A DNA stretch of 64,000 bases, taken from NCBI RefSeq assembly GCF_000688515.1, contig NZ_JHZK01000002.1, positions 186,001-250,000 of the forward strand. The letters run 5' to 3'. Below the pieces are notes generated by a model. That model saw only the letters and a list, made by a program, of their open reading frames with translations, was not told where the DNA came from and searched no databases. The translations under genes and the position numbers were made by a program. Shown piece after piece: positions 33,941 to 42,420 of the stretch (within the stretch, counting starts at the first letter, position 1; each line of letters begins with the position of its first letter). The DNA comes from Afifella pfennigii DSM 17143. GTDB taxonomy: Bacteria > Pseudomonadota > Alphaproteobacteria > Rhizobiales > Afifellaceae.

Positions 33941-35107
33941 TCAAGGTCCTTGTTCGGCACGCGCCCGACGGATCATGTCGCGCGCGATGATGAGCTGCTG
34001 AATCTGCGAGGTCCCCTCGTAGAGCCGGAAGAGCCGGACATCGCGGTAGAGCTGCTCGATACGGTAGTCGGCGACGTAGCCGGCGCCGCCATGCAACTGC
34101 ACCATGCGGTCGGCGACACGGCAGACCATCTCGCTGGCGAAATACTTTGCCGCCGCGGCCATGCCGGTGATCGCCTCGCCCTGATCCTTGCGCCGGGCCG
34201 CGTCGAGAACCAGGCTGCGGGCCGCCAGCGCCTCCGTCCGGCTGTCGGCGAGCAGCGCCTGGACGAGCTGGAATTCGGCGATCGGCTGGCCGAACTGGCG
34301 ACGCTCGAGCGCATAGGCGAGGCCGTCGCCGATCATCCGCTCGGCATAGCCGACGCTGGCCGCGGCAATATGGATGCGCCCGCGGTCCAGCACCTTCATC
34401 GCCGTTGAAAAACCCTTGCCTTCCTCGCCGCCGAGGAGGGCATCGGCGGGCACCTGGCAATCCTCGAAGATGACGTCGCAGGTATGGGCGCCATGATGGC
34501 CCATCTTGCGGTCGACCTTGCCGAGCGAAAGACCTGGCGCGCCGGCCTCCACCAGGAACGCCGAGACGCCCTTCGCTCCCATTTCCTGGGTGCCGGTGCG
34601 CGCCATGACGGTGAAGAGCCCGGCCTCGGGCGCATTGGTGATGTAGCGCTTGGTGCCGCTCAGCACGTAGCCGCCATCGGTCTTCCTCGCCGCGGTTCGA
34701 AGCGCCTTGGCGTCGGAGCCGGTATCAGGCTCCGTCAGGCAGAAGGAGGCGAGCATCTCGCCGCGTGCAAGCCGCGGCAGGTACTTCTGTCTCTGCTCTT
34801 CCGTCCCATCCATGACGAGGCCCTGCGAGCCGATGCCGATGGTGGAGGCAAAGGCGGAGCGGAAGGCCGGTGCGGCCTGGCAGACCTCAAACAGCACGCG
34901 GACTTCTTCCTCCATGCCAAGGCCGAGTCCGCCATAGTTTTCGGGAATGGTGAGGGAGAAAAGGCCGATCTCCTTCATCTGCAGGAGAACGCCGTCGGGG
35001 ATGCGGTCCTCCTCCTCCACCGTCCTCTCGGCCGGCACGAGAACCTCGCGGGTGAAGCGGCCGATCGTGTCGAGAAGCTGCTGGAAGACGTCTGGATCGA
35101 GGGCCAT
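33941..35107 (-). CDS. Acyl-CoA dehydrogenase (FAD)
   Basis: This 388-residue flavoprotein introduces a 2,3-double bond into an acyl-CoA and passes electrons to ETF. It has the family signatures LASFCLTEPDTGSDAKALRT (FAD/substrate loop) and ALDRGRIHIAAASVGYAERM. The C-terminal AGYVADYRIEQLYRDVRLFRLYEGTSQIQ follows; its Glu in YEGTS is the catalytic base of short- and medium-chain enzymes. It leads a leftward operon with the DUF35 and thiolase-like genes and is divergent from enoyl-CoA hydratase. ATG 35107 begins the usual N-terminal helix; the ORF from 35236 would read through the operator. Confidence 0.92.
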   Translation of the reverse strand: MALDPDVFQQLLDTIGRFTREVLVPAERTVEEEDRIPDGVLLQMKEIGLFSLTIPENYGGLGLGMEEEVRVLFEVCQAAPAFRSAFASTIGIGSQGLVMDGTEEQRQKYLPRLARGEMLASFCLTEPDTGSDAKALRTAARKTDGGYVLSGTKRYITNAPEAGLFTVMARTGTQEMGAKGVSAFLVEAGAPGLSLGKVDRKMGHHGAHTCDVIFEDCQVPADALLGGEEGKGFSTAMKVLDRGRIHIAAASVGYAERMIGDGLAYALERRQFGQPIAEFQLVQALLADSRTEALAARSLVLDAARRKDQGEAITGMAAAAKYFASEMVCRVADRMVQLHGGAGYVADYRIEQLYRDVRLFRLYEGTSQIQQLIIARDMIRRARAEQGP

Positions 35108-35186
35108 GCGGGCTCGTCTGGGTGCGGGATTTCGCCGGGCGACCACCTTGCGGCGGTAACGTTCAGCGCCTAAGGTGTCCAATATT

Positions 35187-35207
35187 TTGAACCATTGGTT
35201 TATCAAG
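35187..35207. promoter_or_regulatory. IclR-type operator in the acyl-CoA divergent promoter
   Basis: TTGAACC-ATT-GGTTTATCAAG has an AACCA-T-TGGTT palindromic core. It nearly repeats the site at 40546-40566; the 11 bases GGTTTATCAAG are identical in both. It lies between the acyl-CoA dehydrogenase and enoyl-CoA hydratase genes, 32 bases before the latter's ATG, in the most AT-rich stretch of the gap. Confidence 0.6.
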
Positions 35208-35238
35208 TGCAATAGATGCAGCCCTGAATGATGCAACC

Positions 35239-36018
35239 ATGAACGAGGCTCAGTCCGTCATTGTCGAAACGCCGAGCGAAGCGGTGCGGCTTGTGCGCAT
35301 GTACCGGCCGCAGGCGCGCAACGCTCTCAACCTCGTCGTGCGGCGCGGCCTGATGCAGGCGCTGGCCGAGGCAAGCGAGGCTTGCGAGGTGCGCGCCGTT
35401 ATCCTCACCGGCGACGACAAGGCCTTCGCGGCCGGCGCCGATATCGGCGAGATGAAGGATGCGAGCCCGCCGGATATCCATGCGCGGCGCATCGAGGCCT
35501 TCTGGGAGAGCGTCGGCGGATTCCAAAAGCCGCTGATCGCCGCCGTCAATGGCTATGCGCTCGGCGCCGGCTGCGAGCTGGCGCTCGCCTGCGATATCGT
35601 TGTGGCCGGTCGCGGCGCCTGTTTCGGCCTGCCGGAGGTGCGGCTCGGCATCATGCCGGGTGGCGGCGGCAGCCAGCGCCTTGCCCGGATCGCCGGCAAG
35701 CATGTGGCGCTGCGTTACATGCTGACGGGCGAGCGCTTCGAGGCCGAAGCCGCCTGGCGGCACGGCCTCGTCACCGATCTGACCGCCGACGAGGAGACGC
35801 TCCCCACCGCGCTCGCCATCGCCGAGAAGATCGCGGCAATGCCGCCGCTTGCCGTCGCCAAGATCAAGGAATCGGTCGTGAAAGGCCTCAACGCCCCGCT
35901 CGACGCCGCGCTCGCGCTGGAACGGCAGAGCTACTATTTCCTCAATGCCACGGCCGACAAGGAAGAGGGCGTCGCCGCCTTCCTGGAGAAGCGCCCGGGA
36001 CGCTTTTCCGGCAAATGA
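35239..36018 (+). CDS. Enoyl-CoA hydratase/isomerase family protein
   Basis: This 259-residue crotonase-fold enzyme hydrates trans-2-enoyl-CoA to the 3-hydroxyacyl-CoA. It has the oxyanion-hole segments AFAAGADIGEM and ALGAGCELALACDIV. The catalytic glutamates fall in GCELAL and in LPEVRLGIMPGGGGSQRL. It starts at ATG 35239 and its stop overlaps the next gene's ATG (ATGA). Position opposite an acyl-CoA dehydrogenase, and with a 3-hydroxyacyl-CoA dehydrogenase behind it, makes a beta-oxidation-like route certain in outline. The acyl substrate is unknown. Confidence 0.92.
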   Translation: MNEAQSVIVETPSEAVRLVRMYRPQARNALNLVVRRGLMQALAEASEACEVRAVILTGDDKAFAAGADIGEMKDASPPDIHARRIEAFWESVGGFQKPLIAAVNGYALGAGCELALACDIVVAGRGACFGLPEVRLGIMPGGGGSQRLARIAGKHVALRYMLTGERFEAEAAWRHGLVTDLTADEETLPTALAIAEKIAAMPPLAVAKIKESVVKGLNAPLDAALALERQSYYFLNATADKEEGVAAFLEKRPGRFSGK

Positions 36019-37550
36019 GCGTCATCGATGCGCACGATCCGAATCTCGTCGTCGGCGTCATCGGCGCCGGCACGATGGGCCGCGGCATCGCCCAGGTCTG
36101 CGCCAGCGCCGGCATCGCCACGCGGCTCTTCGACACTGACCCGGCCGCCCTCGCCGGCGCCCAGGAATTCGTCGGCAAGATGCTGGACCGGGCCGTGGAG
36201 AAAGGCCGCATCAGCGGCGAGGCGGCAGAGGCGGCCAAGGCGAACATCCGCCCGGCGAAGAAGCTTGAAGAGCTTGCCGATTGCGGCGTCGTCATCGAGG
36301 CGGTGGTGGAGAAGATCGCAATCAAGGAAGAGATCTTCGCCGCGCTCGACGGCATCCTCCGCAAGGGCGCGATCCTTGCCACCAACACCTCCTCCCTCTC
36401 CGTGACGCAGATCGGCGCCGCGACCAAGCGGCCGGAGAGCGTCGCGGGCTTTCATTTCTTCAACCCGCCGCCGCTGATGAAGCTGGTGGAGGTGATCCGC
36501 GGGCTCAAGACGAGCGAGGCATGCGTGGAGGCGCTGCTGGCGCTGGCTGAGCGCATCGGCAAGCACCCGGTCGCCTGCGCCGACACGCCGGGCTTCGTCG
36601 TCAACCATGCGGGCCGCGCCTATATGCCGGAGGGGCTGCGCATCGTCTTTGAAGGCATCGCCGCGCCCGCCGCGATCGACCGCATCATGAAGGAGGCGGC
36701 GGGCTTCCGCCTCGGCCCCTTCGAGCTCCTTGATCTCGTCGGTCTCGACGTCGCCCATTCGGTGATGCAGGCAATCTACGAGCAGTACTATCACGAACCG
36801 GCCTACCGGCCCTCGCCGCTCAGCGATACGCGGCTCGCCGCCGGGCTTCTGGGGCGTAAGTCGAAGCAGGGCTTCTACGATTACCGCGACGGCGCCGAGG
36901 CGCCATCTGAGGCCGAAGCGCCGCCCGCGCCGGCCGACGTAAGGGTGTGGGTCCCGCCGCGCGAGGCGGAGGCGCGGCGGAAGCTTCAGCCGATCCTCGC
37001 CGCCGCCGGCGCCAGCCTTGAGAGCGGCGAGGCGCCGAGCGCCGAGGCGCTCGTCCTCGTCGCGCCCATGGGCGAGGACGTCTCTTCCTGCGTGGCGGCA
37101 CAGAAGCTGCCTGCAGCGCGCACGCTCGGCATCGACCTGTTGCTTGCCTTGGACACGCGCCGCGTCCTGATGGCCTCGCCTGCGACCACGGCAGAGGCGC
37201 GCCGGGCCGCGCGCGGCCTTTTCGCGGCAGATGGGGCCAAGGTCAGCCTCATCGAGGATAGCCCCGGCTTCGTCGCCCAGCGCATTCTGGCGATGGTCGT
37301 CAATGTCGCCTGCCATATCGCCCAGCAGGGCATCGCCGCCCCTCAGGATATCGACACCGCCGTGAAGCTTGGCCTCAATTATCCGCTGGGGCCGCTGGAA
37401 TGGGGCGACCAGCTTGGGCCGCAGCGCGTCCTGACGATCCTGGAGAACCTTCAGAAAGCCTATGGCGAGCCGCGCTACAGGCCGAGCCCCTGGCTAAGGC
37501 GTCGCGCCGAGCTCGGCCTGTCGCTCTTGGCGCGCCCCGCCGAGGGATGA
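36015..37550 (+). CDS. 3-hydroxyacyl-CoA dehydrogenase (PaaH-like, long form)
   Basis: This 511-residue NAD-dependent enzyme oxidises 3-hydroxyacyl-CoA to 3-oxoacyl-CoA. The Rossmann motif VGVIGAGTMGRGIAQV lies near residue 15. AGFHFFNPPPLMKLVEVI contains the catalytic His, and DTPGFVVNHAGRAYMPEGL leads the first C-terminal domain. A second C-terminal-type domain (about 390-505, DSPGFVAQRILAMVVNVACH) makes it longer than the 290-residue short forms, as in PaaH. It is coupled by ATGA overlaps to both the enoyl-CoA hydratase before it and the hydrolase after it, so three genes form one rightward message. Confidence 0.92.
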   Translation: MSVIDAHDPNLVVGVIGAGTMGRGIAQVCASAGIATRLFDTDPAALAGAQEFVGKMLDRAVEKGRISGEAAEAAKANIRPAKKLEELADCGVVIEAVVEKIAIKEEIFAALDGILRKGAILATNTSSLSVTQIGAATKRPESVAGFHFFNPPPLMKLVEVIRGLKTSEACVEALLALAERIGKHPVACADTPGFVVNHAGRAYMPEGLRIVFEGIAAPAAIDRIMKEAAGFRLGPFELLDLVGLDVAHSVMQAIYEQYYHEPAYRPSPLSDTRLAAGLLGRKSKQGFYDYRDGAEAPSEAEAPPAPADVRVWVPPREAEARRKLQPILAAAGASLESGEAPSAEALVLVAPMGEDVSSCVAAQKLPAARTLGIDLLLALDTRRVLMASPATTAEARRAARGLFAADGAKVSLIEDSPGFVAQRILAMVVNVACHIAQQGIAAPQDIDTAVKLGLNYPLGPLEWGDQLGPQRVLTILENLQKAYGEPRYRPSPWLRRRAELGLSLLARPAEG

Positions 37551-39550
37551 GCGCGGGGGTCCGGCTTCAGATCGACCTTCGGTCGGGTTTTGCCGGCGGG
37601 GCGAGGTTCGGCGAGGCCGGGGCCTACGAGAAGCTGAAGGGCCGGGCGCATTTCGCCGTCGATCCTGAGGCGCCGGGTGAGGCGGGCATCGCCGACATCG
37701 CCTTCGCACCGCGCGAGGGGGATGGAAGCGTCGCCTTCGCCGCCGATTTCCTGATCCTGAAGCCGGTCGATCCGGCCCGCGGCAACCGCCGGCTCTTCTT
37801 CGACTGGGGCAACCGCGGCAACATCCGCGCGCTGCAGCATTTCAACGACGCGCCGGCCGGCAACGACCCGGAAAGCCTCGCCGATGCCGGCAACGGCTTT
37901 CTCTTCCGTCGCGGCTATGCGCTCGCCTGGCTCGCCTGGCAGGGCGATTTGTGGCCGGGCGATGGGCGCATGATCTTCGACGCGCCGGTGGCGCGAAAGC
38001 CGGAGGCGCCGATCACTGGGCTCATCCGCCGCGAATATGTCGTGGAGCGGGAGGGCATCACCACCCTGCCGCTGAGCGGCATGGTCTCGGTCAGATCCTA
38101 TCCCGCCGTCTCACGCGATACGGCCAAAGCGCGGTTGACGCGGCGGCGCTGCCCGCAGGATGCGCGCGAGACGATACCGCCCTTTGAATGGTGTTTCGCC
38201 CGTCTGGAAAGCGGCCAGGGTCTCGACGCACAGGGCGCCGAGAGCGCCCTCATCCCATCGGCGGAGCACATCCATCTGAAGGCAGGCTTCAAGCCGGGCT
38301 GGATCTACGAGCTCGTCTACGAGGCGCGCGACCCGCTCGTCCTCGGCCTCGGCTATGCGGGCGTGCGCGACTTCCTCGCTTTCCTGCGCCGGGAAAAGGA
38401 CGGTGAGGCGAACCCGCTCGCCGGGGCGATCGACAAGGTCTATGGCTGGGGCCGCTCGCAGACCGGGCGTGCTCTGCGCGACTTCATCTATCGCGGCTTC
38501 AACGCCGACCCGCAGGGCGGGCGCGTCTTCGATGCGGTGATGCCGCATGTTTCCGGGGCGGGAAGGATGTGGCTGAACCACCGCTTCGCCCAAGGCTCGG
38601 CCATGGCCGGCCAGCAATACGAGGCGCATGAGAACTTCGCCGACCGCTTCCCCTTTGCCTATGGGGAGACGACCGACCATCTCACCGGCAAGACGGATGC
38701 GATCCTGAAACGCCCCGACAACGACCCGCTCGTCATCCATACTCAGAGCTCGACGGAGTACTGGCAGCGGCGCGGCTCGCTGGTGCATACCGATACGAAA
38801 GGCAGCGACCTCGACGAGCCGCCGGGCGTACGGCTCTACCTCTTCGCCTCCACGCAGCATTTCCTGGCGCCCGCCGAGCCTACACGGAACCCCGCCTGCC
38901 AGCTTGCTGGCAATGTCGTGCCGACGGCGCCCTTCTTCCGTGCGCTCCTCGACGCGCTCGACCGCTGGGCGAGCCAGGGCGTCCCGCCGCCGCCGAGCCG
39001 GGTACCGCGGCGGGCTGACGACACCCTCGTCGCCTATGCGGATTGGCGGAAGCAGTTTGTGGCCATTCCCGGCGTAGCGCTGCCGGCTTCGCCCAACGAT
39101 CTGCCGCTCTTCGATTATGGGCCGGAGGAGGAAGAGGGGGTGTTGCAGGAGCCGCCGCGCCTTGCGGACGCCGAGGGCTATGTAATCCTGGTGCCGTCGG
39201 TCGATGCCGACGGCAACGAGGTCGCCGGCCTCCGCGCCCCACTTCTTGCGGCGCCGCTTGGCACTTATACGGGTTGGAATTTGCGCACCGAAGGCCAGGG
39301 CAAGGGGGCGCTGCATCAATTCTCCGGCGGCACGATCCCGTTTCCGCAGACCCGTGGCGAAAGGCAGATGAGCGGCGATCCGCGTCCTTCCATCGCCGAG
39401 CGCTACGGCGATGCCGACACATTCCGGCAGGCCGTCCTAGGCGCGGCGCAGAGGCTGCAGGCGGAGGGCTTCCTGCTGGAGGAAGACGTGGAACGGATCG
39501 CGCGGGAGGCCGCGAACTGGTACCGCCCGCGCCACGATGTCGATCTCTGA
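37547..39550 (+). CDS. Large alpha/beta-hydrolase domain protein (Abhydrolase_10-like)
   Basis: This 667-residue protein resembles the poorly studied group annotated as alpha/beta hydrolase domain-containing protein. Visible marks are the N-terminal beta-rich part (RLQIDLRSGFAGGARFGEAG), GYAGVRDFLAFLRREKD, and YGWGRSQTGRALRDFIYRGF, in which the nucleophile elbow G-x-S-x-[TG]-G places Ser within GRSQTG. HVSGAGRMWLNHRFAQ follows. No signal peptide is apparent. It could hydrolyse an ester or CoA thioester of the pathway intermediate. Its ATG overlaps the stop of the dehydrogenase gene (ATGA). It ends six bases from a convergent gene. Confidence 0.78.
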   Translation: MSAGVRLQIDLRSGFAGGARFGEAGAYEKLKGRAHFAVDPEAPGEAGIADIAFAPREGDGSVAFAADFLILKPVDPARGNRRLFFDWGNRGNIRALQHFNDAPAGNDPESLADAGNGFLFRRGYALAWLAWQGDLWPGDGRMIFDAPVARKPEAPITGLIRREYVVEREGITTLPLSGMVSVRSYPAVSRDTAKARLTRRRCPQDARETIPPFEWCFARLESGQGLDAQGAESALIPSAEHIHLKAGFKPGWIYELVYEARDPLVLGLGYAGVRDFLAFLRREKDGEANPLAGAIDKVYGWGRSQTGRALRDFIYRGFNADPQGGRVFDAVMPHVSGAGRMWLNHRFAQGSAMAGQQYEAHENFADRFPFAYGETTDHLTGKTDAILKRPDNDPLVIHTQSSTEYWQRRGSLVHTDTKGSDLDEPPGVRLYLFASTQHFLAPAEPTRNPACQLAGNVVPTAPFFRALLDALDRWASQGVPPPPSRVPRRADDTLVAYADWRKQFVAIPGVALPASPNDLPLFDYGPEEEEGVLQEPPRLADAEGYVILVPSVDADGNEVAGLRAPLLAAPLGTYTGWNLRTEGQGKGALHQFSGGTIPFPQTRGERQMSGDPRPSIAERYGDADTFRQAVLGAAQRLQAEGFLLEEDVERIAREAANWYRPRHDVDL

Positions 39551-39556
39551 GCGGGG

Positions 39557-40507
39557 CTAGCCGGGCACATGGACGGGGCCAGGAAGCGGTTCGCCGGCGA
39601 AATAGGCTTTCAGGTTCTCAACGGTCAGCCTCTTGCGCTTCTCGCGCACGTCTTCGATCTGCGTGCCGATATGCGGGACGGCGACGAGGCGCTCCGAGCG
39701 CCTGAGCGCCTCCGGCACTTCCGGCTCGTTGGCGAAGACGTCGAGGGCGGCGGCCCGGATGGTGCCGGCGCCAAGCGCCTCCGTCAGCGCCGCCTCCTCG
39801 ACCACCTTGCCGCGCGCGACGTTGACGAGGATGCCTCCCGCCCCGAGCGCGGCGAGCACGTCCGCGTCGATGAGGCCGCGCGTCTCCTCTGTCTCCGGAC
39901 AGCACAGGACGAGAAAGTCGCTGTCGACCGCCAGTGCCTTGACGTCGGCATAGTAGCGATAGGCGACATCGTCCTTCTTGCGCGGGCCGAAATAGGCGAC
40001 GCGCATGTCGAAGGCGGCGGCGCGTGCCGCCACCGCCCGCCCGATCGTGCCGAGCGCGACGATGCCGCACGTCTTGCCGGCAAGCCCGGTGCCGAGCCGA
40101 CTGTAGGATTCGCTCGCCCAACGGCCGTCCCTGACGAAGCGGTCACCGTCCGGCACCCAGCGCGCGGCCGCCAGAAGCAGCGCCATGCCGAGCTCGGCGA
40201 CCGCGATCTTGGAATCGTCCGGGGTGTTGGTGACGGCGATGCCGCGCGCCCGGGCGGCGTTTAGATCCAGCGCCTGCAGCCCGGCGCCCCAGACGGAAAC
40301 GATCTCGCAAAGGGGCAGCGCATCGAGGAGCGCCTTGTCAAAGCCGCGTACGCCGCTCGTCACGACGCCGCGGACAGAAGGCCCGACCTGGCGCAGAAAG
40401 GCGTCCCGGTCATCCGCCTCCAGGAGGCGATGCACGGTGAACTCCTTCTCGATCGCTGCGGCATGCTCCGGTGGTAGCTTCGCCGCCAGAAGAATTTCCG
40501 GCCCCAT
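39557..40507 (-). CDS. D-isomer-specific 2-hydroxyacid dehydrogenase (hydroxypyruvate/glyoxylate reductase type)
   Basis: This 316-residue NAD(P)-dependent enzyme has the Rossmann motif GIVALGTIGRAVA (148-160) and the triad Arg232 (NVARGK), Glu261 (ANEP) and His279 (VPHIGT). The substrate-loop text SVWGAGLQALDL is close to GhrB-type hydroxypyruvate/glyoxylate reductases. It probably interconverts a 2-keto and a D-2-hydroxy acid. It is divergent from the IlvD/Edd dehydratase gene with an IclR-type operator between them, so both should respond to one signal. The order dehydratase plus keto-acid reductase would suit a sugar-acid route. Confidence 0.85.
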   Translation of the reverse strand: MGPEILLAAKLPPEHAAAIEKEFTVHRLLEADDRDAFLRQVGPSVRGVVTSGVRGFDKALLDALPLCEIVSVWGAGLQALDLNAARARGIAVTNTPDDSKIAVAELGMALLLAAARWVPDGDRFVRDGRWASESYSRLGTGLAGKTCGIVALGTIGRAVAARAAAFDMRVAYFGPRKKDDVAYRYYADVKALAVDSDFLVLCCPETEETRGLIDADVLAALGAGGILVNVARGKVVEEAALTEALGAGTIRAAALDVFANEPEVPEALRRSERLVAVPHIGTQIEDVREKRKRLTVENLKAYFAGEPLPGPVHVPG

Positions 40508-40545
40508 GGGATGTCCTCCTGTTCTTGCCGATTTCGTTTTGCCAT

Positions 40546-40566
40546 GTGAAACTATGGTTTATCAAG
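40546..40566. promoter_or_regulatory. IclR-type operator between the hydroxyacid dehydrogenase and ilvD-like genes
   Basis: GTGAAAC-TAT-GGTTTATCAAG shares GGTTTATCAAG exactly with the site at 35187-35207 and the TGAAAC half with sites at 29082 and 53446. It lies in the 132-base divergent promoter region, 39 bases from the dehydrogenase start and 74 bases from the dehydratase start. Confidence 0.6.
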
Positions 40567-40639
40567 AAGTGTCCTGCCCGCATGAACAGGGAGGGCTCGG
40601 GCAGGAAGCGGGACATTCATCGACCGGGAGGGGATTGCC

Positions 40640-42376
40640 ATGGGCGAGCGTCGCGCGCCCGAGAATTTGCGTAGCGCCCGCTGGCTGGCGCGGGACGATC
40701 TGCGCGCGCATGTGCATCGGGCGCGGGCGATGCAGATGGGCTATTCACCCGAGGACTGGGCCGGCCGGCCGGTGATCGCGGTTCTGAACACCTGGTCGGA
40801 TATCAATCCCTGCCACGCGCATTTCCGTCACCGGGTGGAGGATGTGAAACGCGGTGTCCTGCAGGCTGGCGGCTTTCCCCTGGAGCTGCCGGCGATCTCG
40901 CTGGCGGAGACCTTCGTCAAGCCGACAACGATGCTCTACCGCAACATGCTGGCGATGGAATGCGAGGAACTGCTGCGCTCGCACCCGGTCGACGGCGCGG
41001 TCTTGATGGGCGGTTGCGACAAGACCACGCCGGCGCTTCTCATGGGCGCCATCAGTGCCGGCTATCCGGCGATTTATTTGCCCGGTGGGCCGCAGATCAA
41101 CGGCACGTGGCGCGGTGCGCGCCTCGGCAGCGGCTCCGATGCCTGGAAGTATTGGGACGAACTCCGGGCCGGCGCGATCGACGAGGCGACCTGGAACGGC
41201 ATTCTCGCCGGCACCAACCGCTCCTACGGGCACTGCATGACCATGGGCACGGCGAGCACCATGACCGGCATCGTCGACGCCATGGGCATGACGTTGACCG
41301 GGGGCAGCTCCATTCCGGCGCCTGACGCCAATCACATCCGCCTTGCCGCCGCTTCCGGACGGCGCATCGTGGAGATGGTCTGGGAGGATGTGACGCCTGA
41401 GAAGATCGTCACCCGCGAGGCGGTGGAGAACGGGCTCACCGCCGCCCTTGCCATGGGCTGCTCCACCAACGCCGTCATCCACCTCATCGCGATCGCGCGG
41501 CGGGCCGGCGTTCCGCTTTCCCTCGACGATTTCGACCGGGCGGGCCGCAAAGTGCCGGTCCTCGCCAATGTGCGCCCGAGCGGCGCCAAATATCTGATGC
41601 AGGACTTTCACGAAGCGGGCGGCCTGAGAGCGCTGCTTTCGCGCCTCGCCGACCACCTTCATCTCGATGCCACGACCGTCTCGGGCCGCAGCCTCGGAGA
41701 AGAGCTGTACGGCGCCGAGGTCTATGACGAGGACGTCATCCGCCCATTCCATAGCCCCGTCTATGCCGAGGGGGCGATTGCGGTCCTCAAAGGCAACCTC
41801 GCCCCGCACGGCGCCGTCATCAAGCCGGCCGCCTGCGACAAGCGCTTCTTGCATCACCGCGGCCCGGCGCTCGTCTTCGATTCCTATCCTGAGATGAAAG
41901 CGGCTTTGGAGGACGAGAACCTTAAGGTCGGCGCCGACCATGTCCTCATACTGCGCAATGCCGGGCCGCTCGGCGGGCCGGGCATGCCGGAATGGGGCAT
42001 GCTGCCCATTCCCAAGAAGCTTCTGGCGCGCGGCGTGCGCGACATCTTGCGTATTTCCGATGCGCGCATGAGCGGAACCAGCTACGGCGCCTGCATCCTA
42101 CATGTGGCGCCCGAAGCGCATATCGGCGGGCCTCTGGCGCTCGTTCGCACCGGCGATATCGTCGCTGTCGACGTTGCGGCGAGGCGGCTCGACATGGAGG
42201 TCTGCGAGGCGGAGCTGTCGGAAAGGCGACGCCGCTGGCAGACGCCGGAACCGCCCTATGCCCGCGGCTATGGCTGGATGTTCGCCCGCCATGTCACCCA
42301 GGCGGATGAGGGCTGCGACCTCGATTTCCTGGAGAGGGATTTCGGCGCGCCGGTGGAAGAGCCGGCGATTTATTAG
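40640..42376 (+). CDS. IlvD/Edd-family dehydratase, probably a sugar-acid dehydratase
   Basis: This 578-residue iron-sulfur dehydratase has the family cysteines in SDINPCHAHF, in MGGCDKTTPALLMG (signature 1) and in YGHCMTMGTASTM. The late MPEWGMLPIPKKLL and ISDARMSGTSYG motifs are also present. The length and the FHSPVYAEGAIAVLKGNLAP region favour the aldonate dehydratase branch (arabonate, xylonate or galactonate) over branched-chain amino-acid DHAD, which usually has PEGNIR-type text. It would dehydrate an aldonate to 2-keto-3-deoxyaldonate. ATG 40640 follows GGGAGGGG. An HpaI-type aldolase for such a product is encoded 16 kb away. Confidence 0.85.
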   Translation: MGERRAPENLRSARWLARDDLRAHVHRARAMQMGYSPEDWAGRPVIAVLNTWSDINPCHAHFRHRVEDVKRGVLQAGGFPLELPAISLAETFVKPTTMLYRNMLAMECEELLRSHPVDGAVLMGGCDKTTPALLMGAISAGYPAIYLPGGPQINGTWRGARLGSGSDAWKYWDELRAGAIDEATWNGILAGTNRSYGHCMTMGTASTMTGIVDAMGMTLTGGSSIPAPDANHIRLAAASGRRIVEMVWEDVTPEKIVTREAVENGLTAALAMGCSTNAVIHLIAIARRAGVPLSLDDFDRAGRKVPVLANVRPSGAKYLMQDFHEAGGLRALLSRLADHLHLDATTVSGRSLGEELYGAEVYDEDVIRPFHSPVYAEGAIAVLKGNLAPHGAVIKPAACDKRFLHHRGPALVFDSYPEMKAALEDENLKVGADHVLILRNAGPLGGPGMPEWGMLPIPKKLLARGVRDILRISDARMSGTSYGACILHVAPEAHIGGPLALVRTGDIVAVDVAARRLDMEVCEAELSERRRRWQTPEPPYARGYGWMFARHVTQADEGCDLDFLERDFGAPVEEPAIY

Positions 42377-42420
42377 CTGGCGCGGGCCCAGCGGAGCATC
42401 GGGACGGAAGGATGCGGGGC

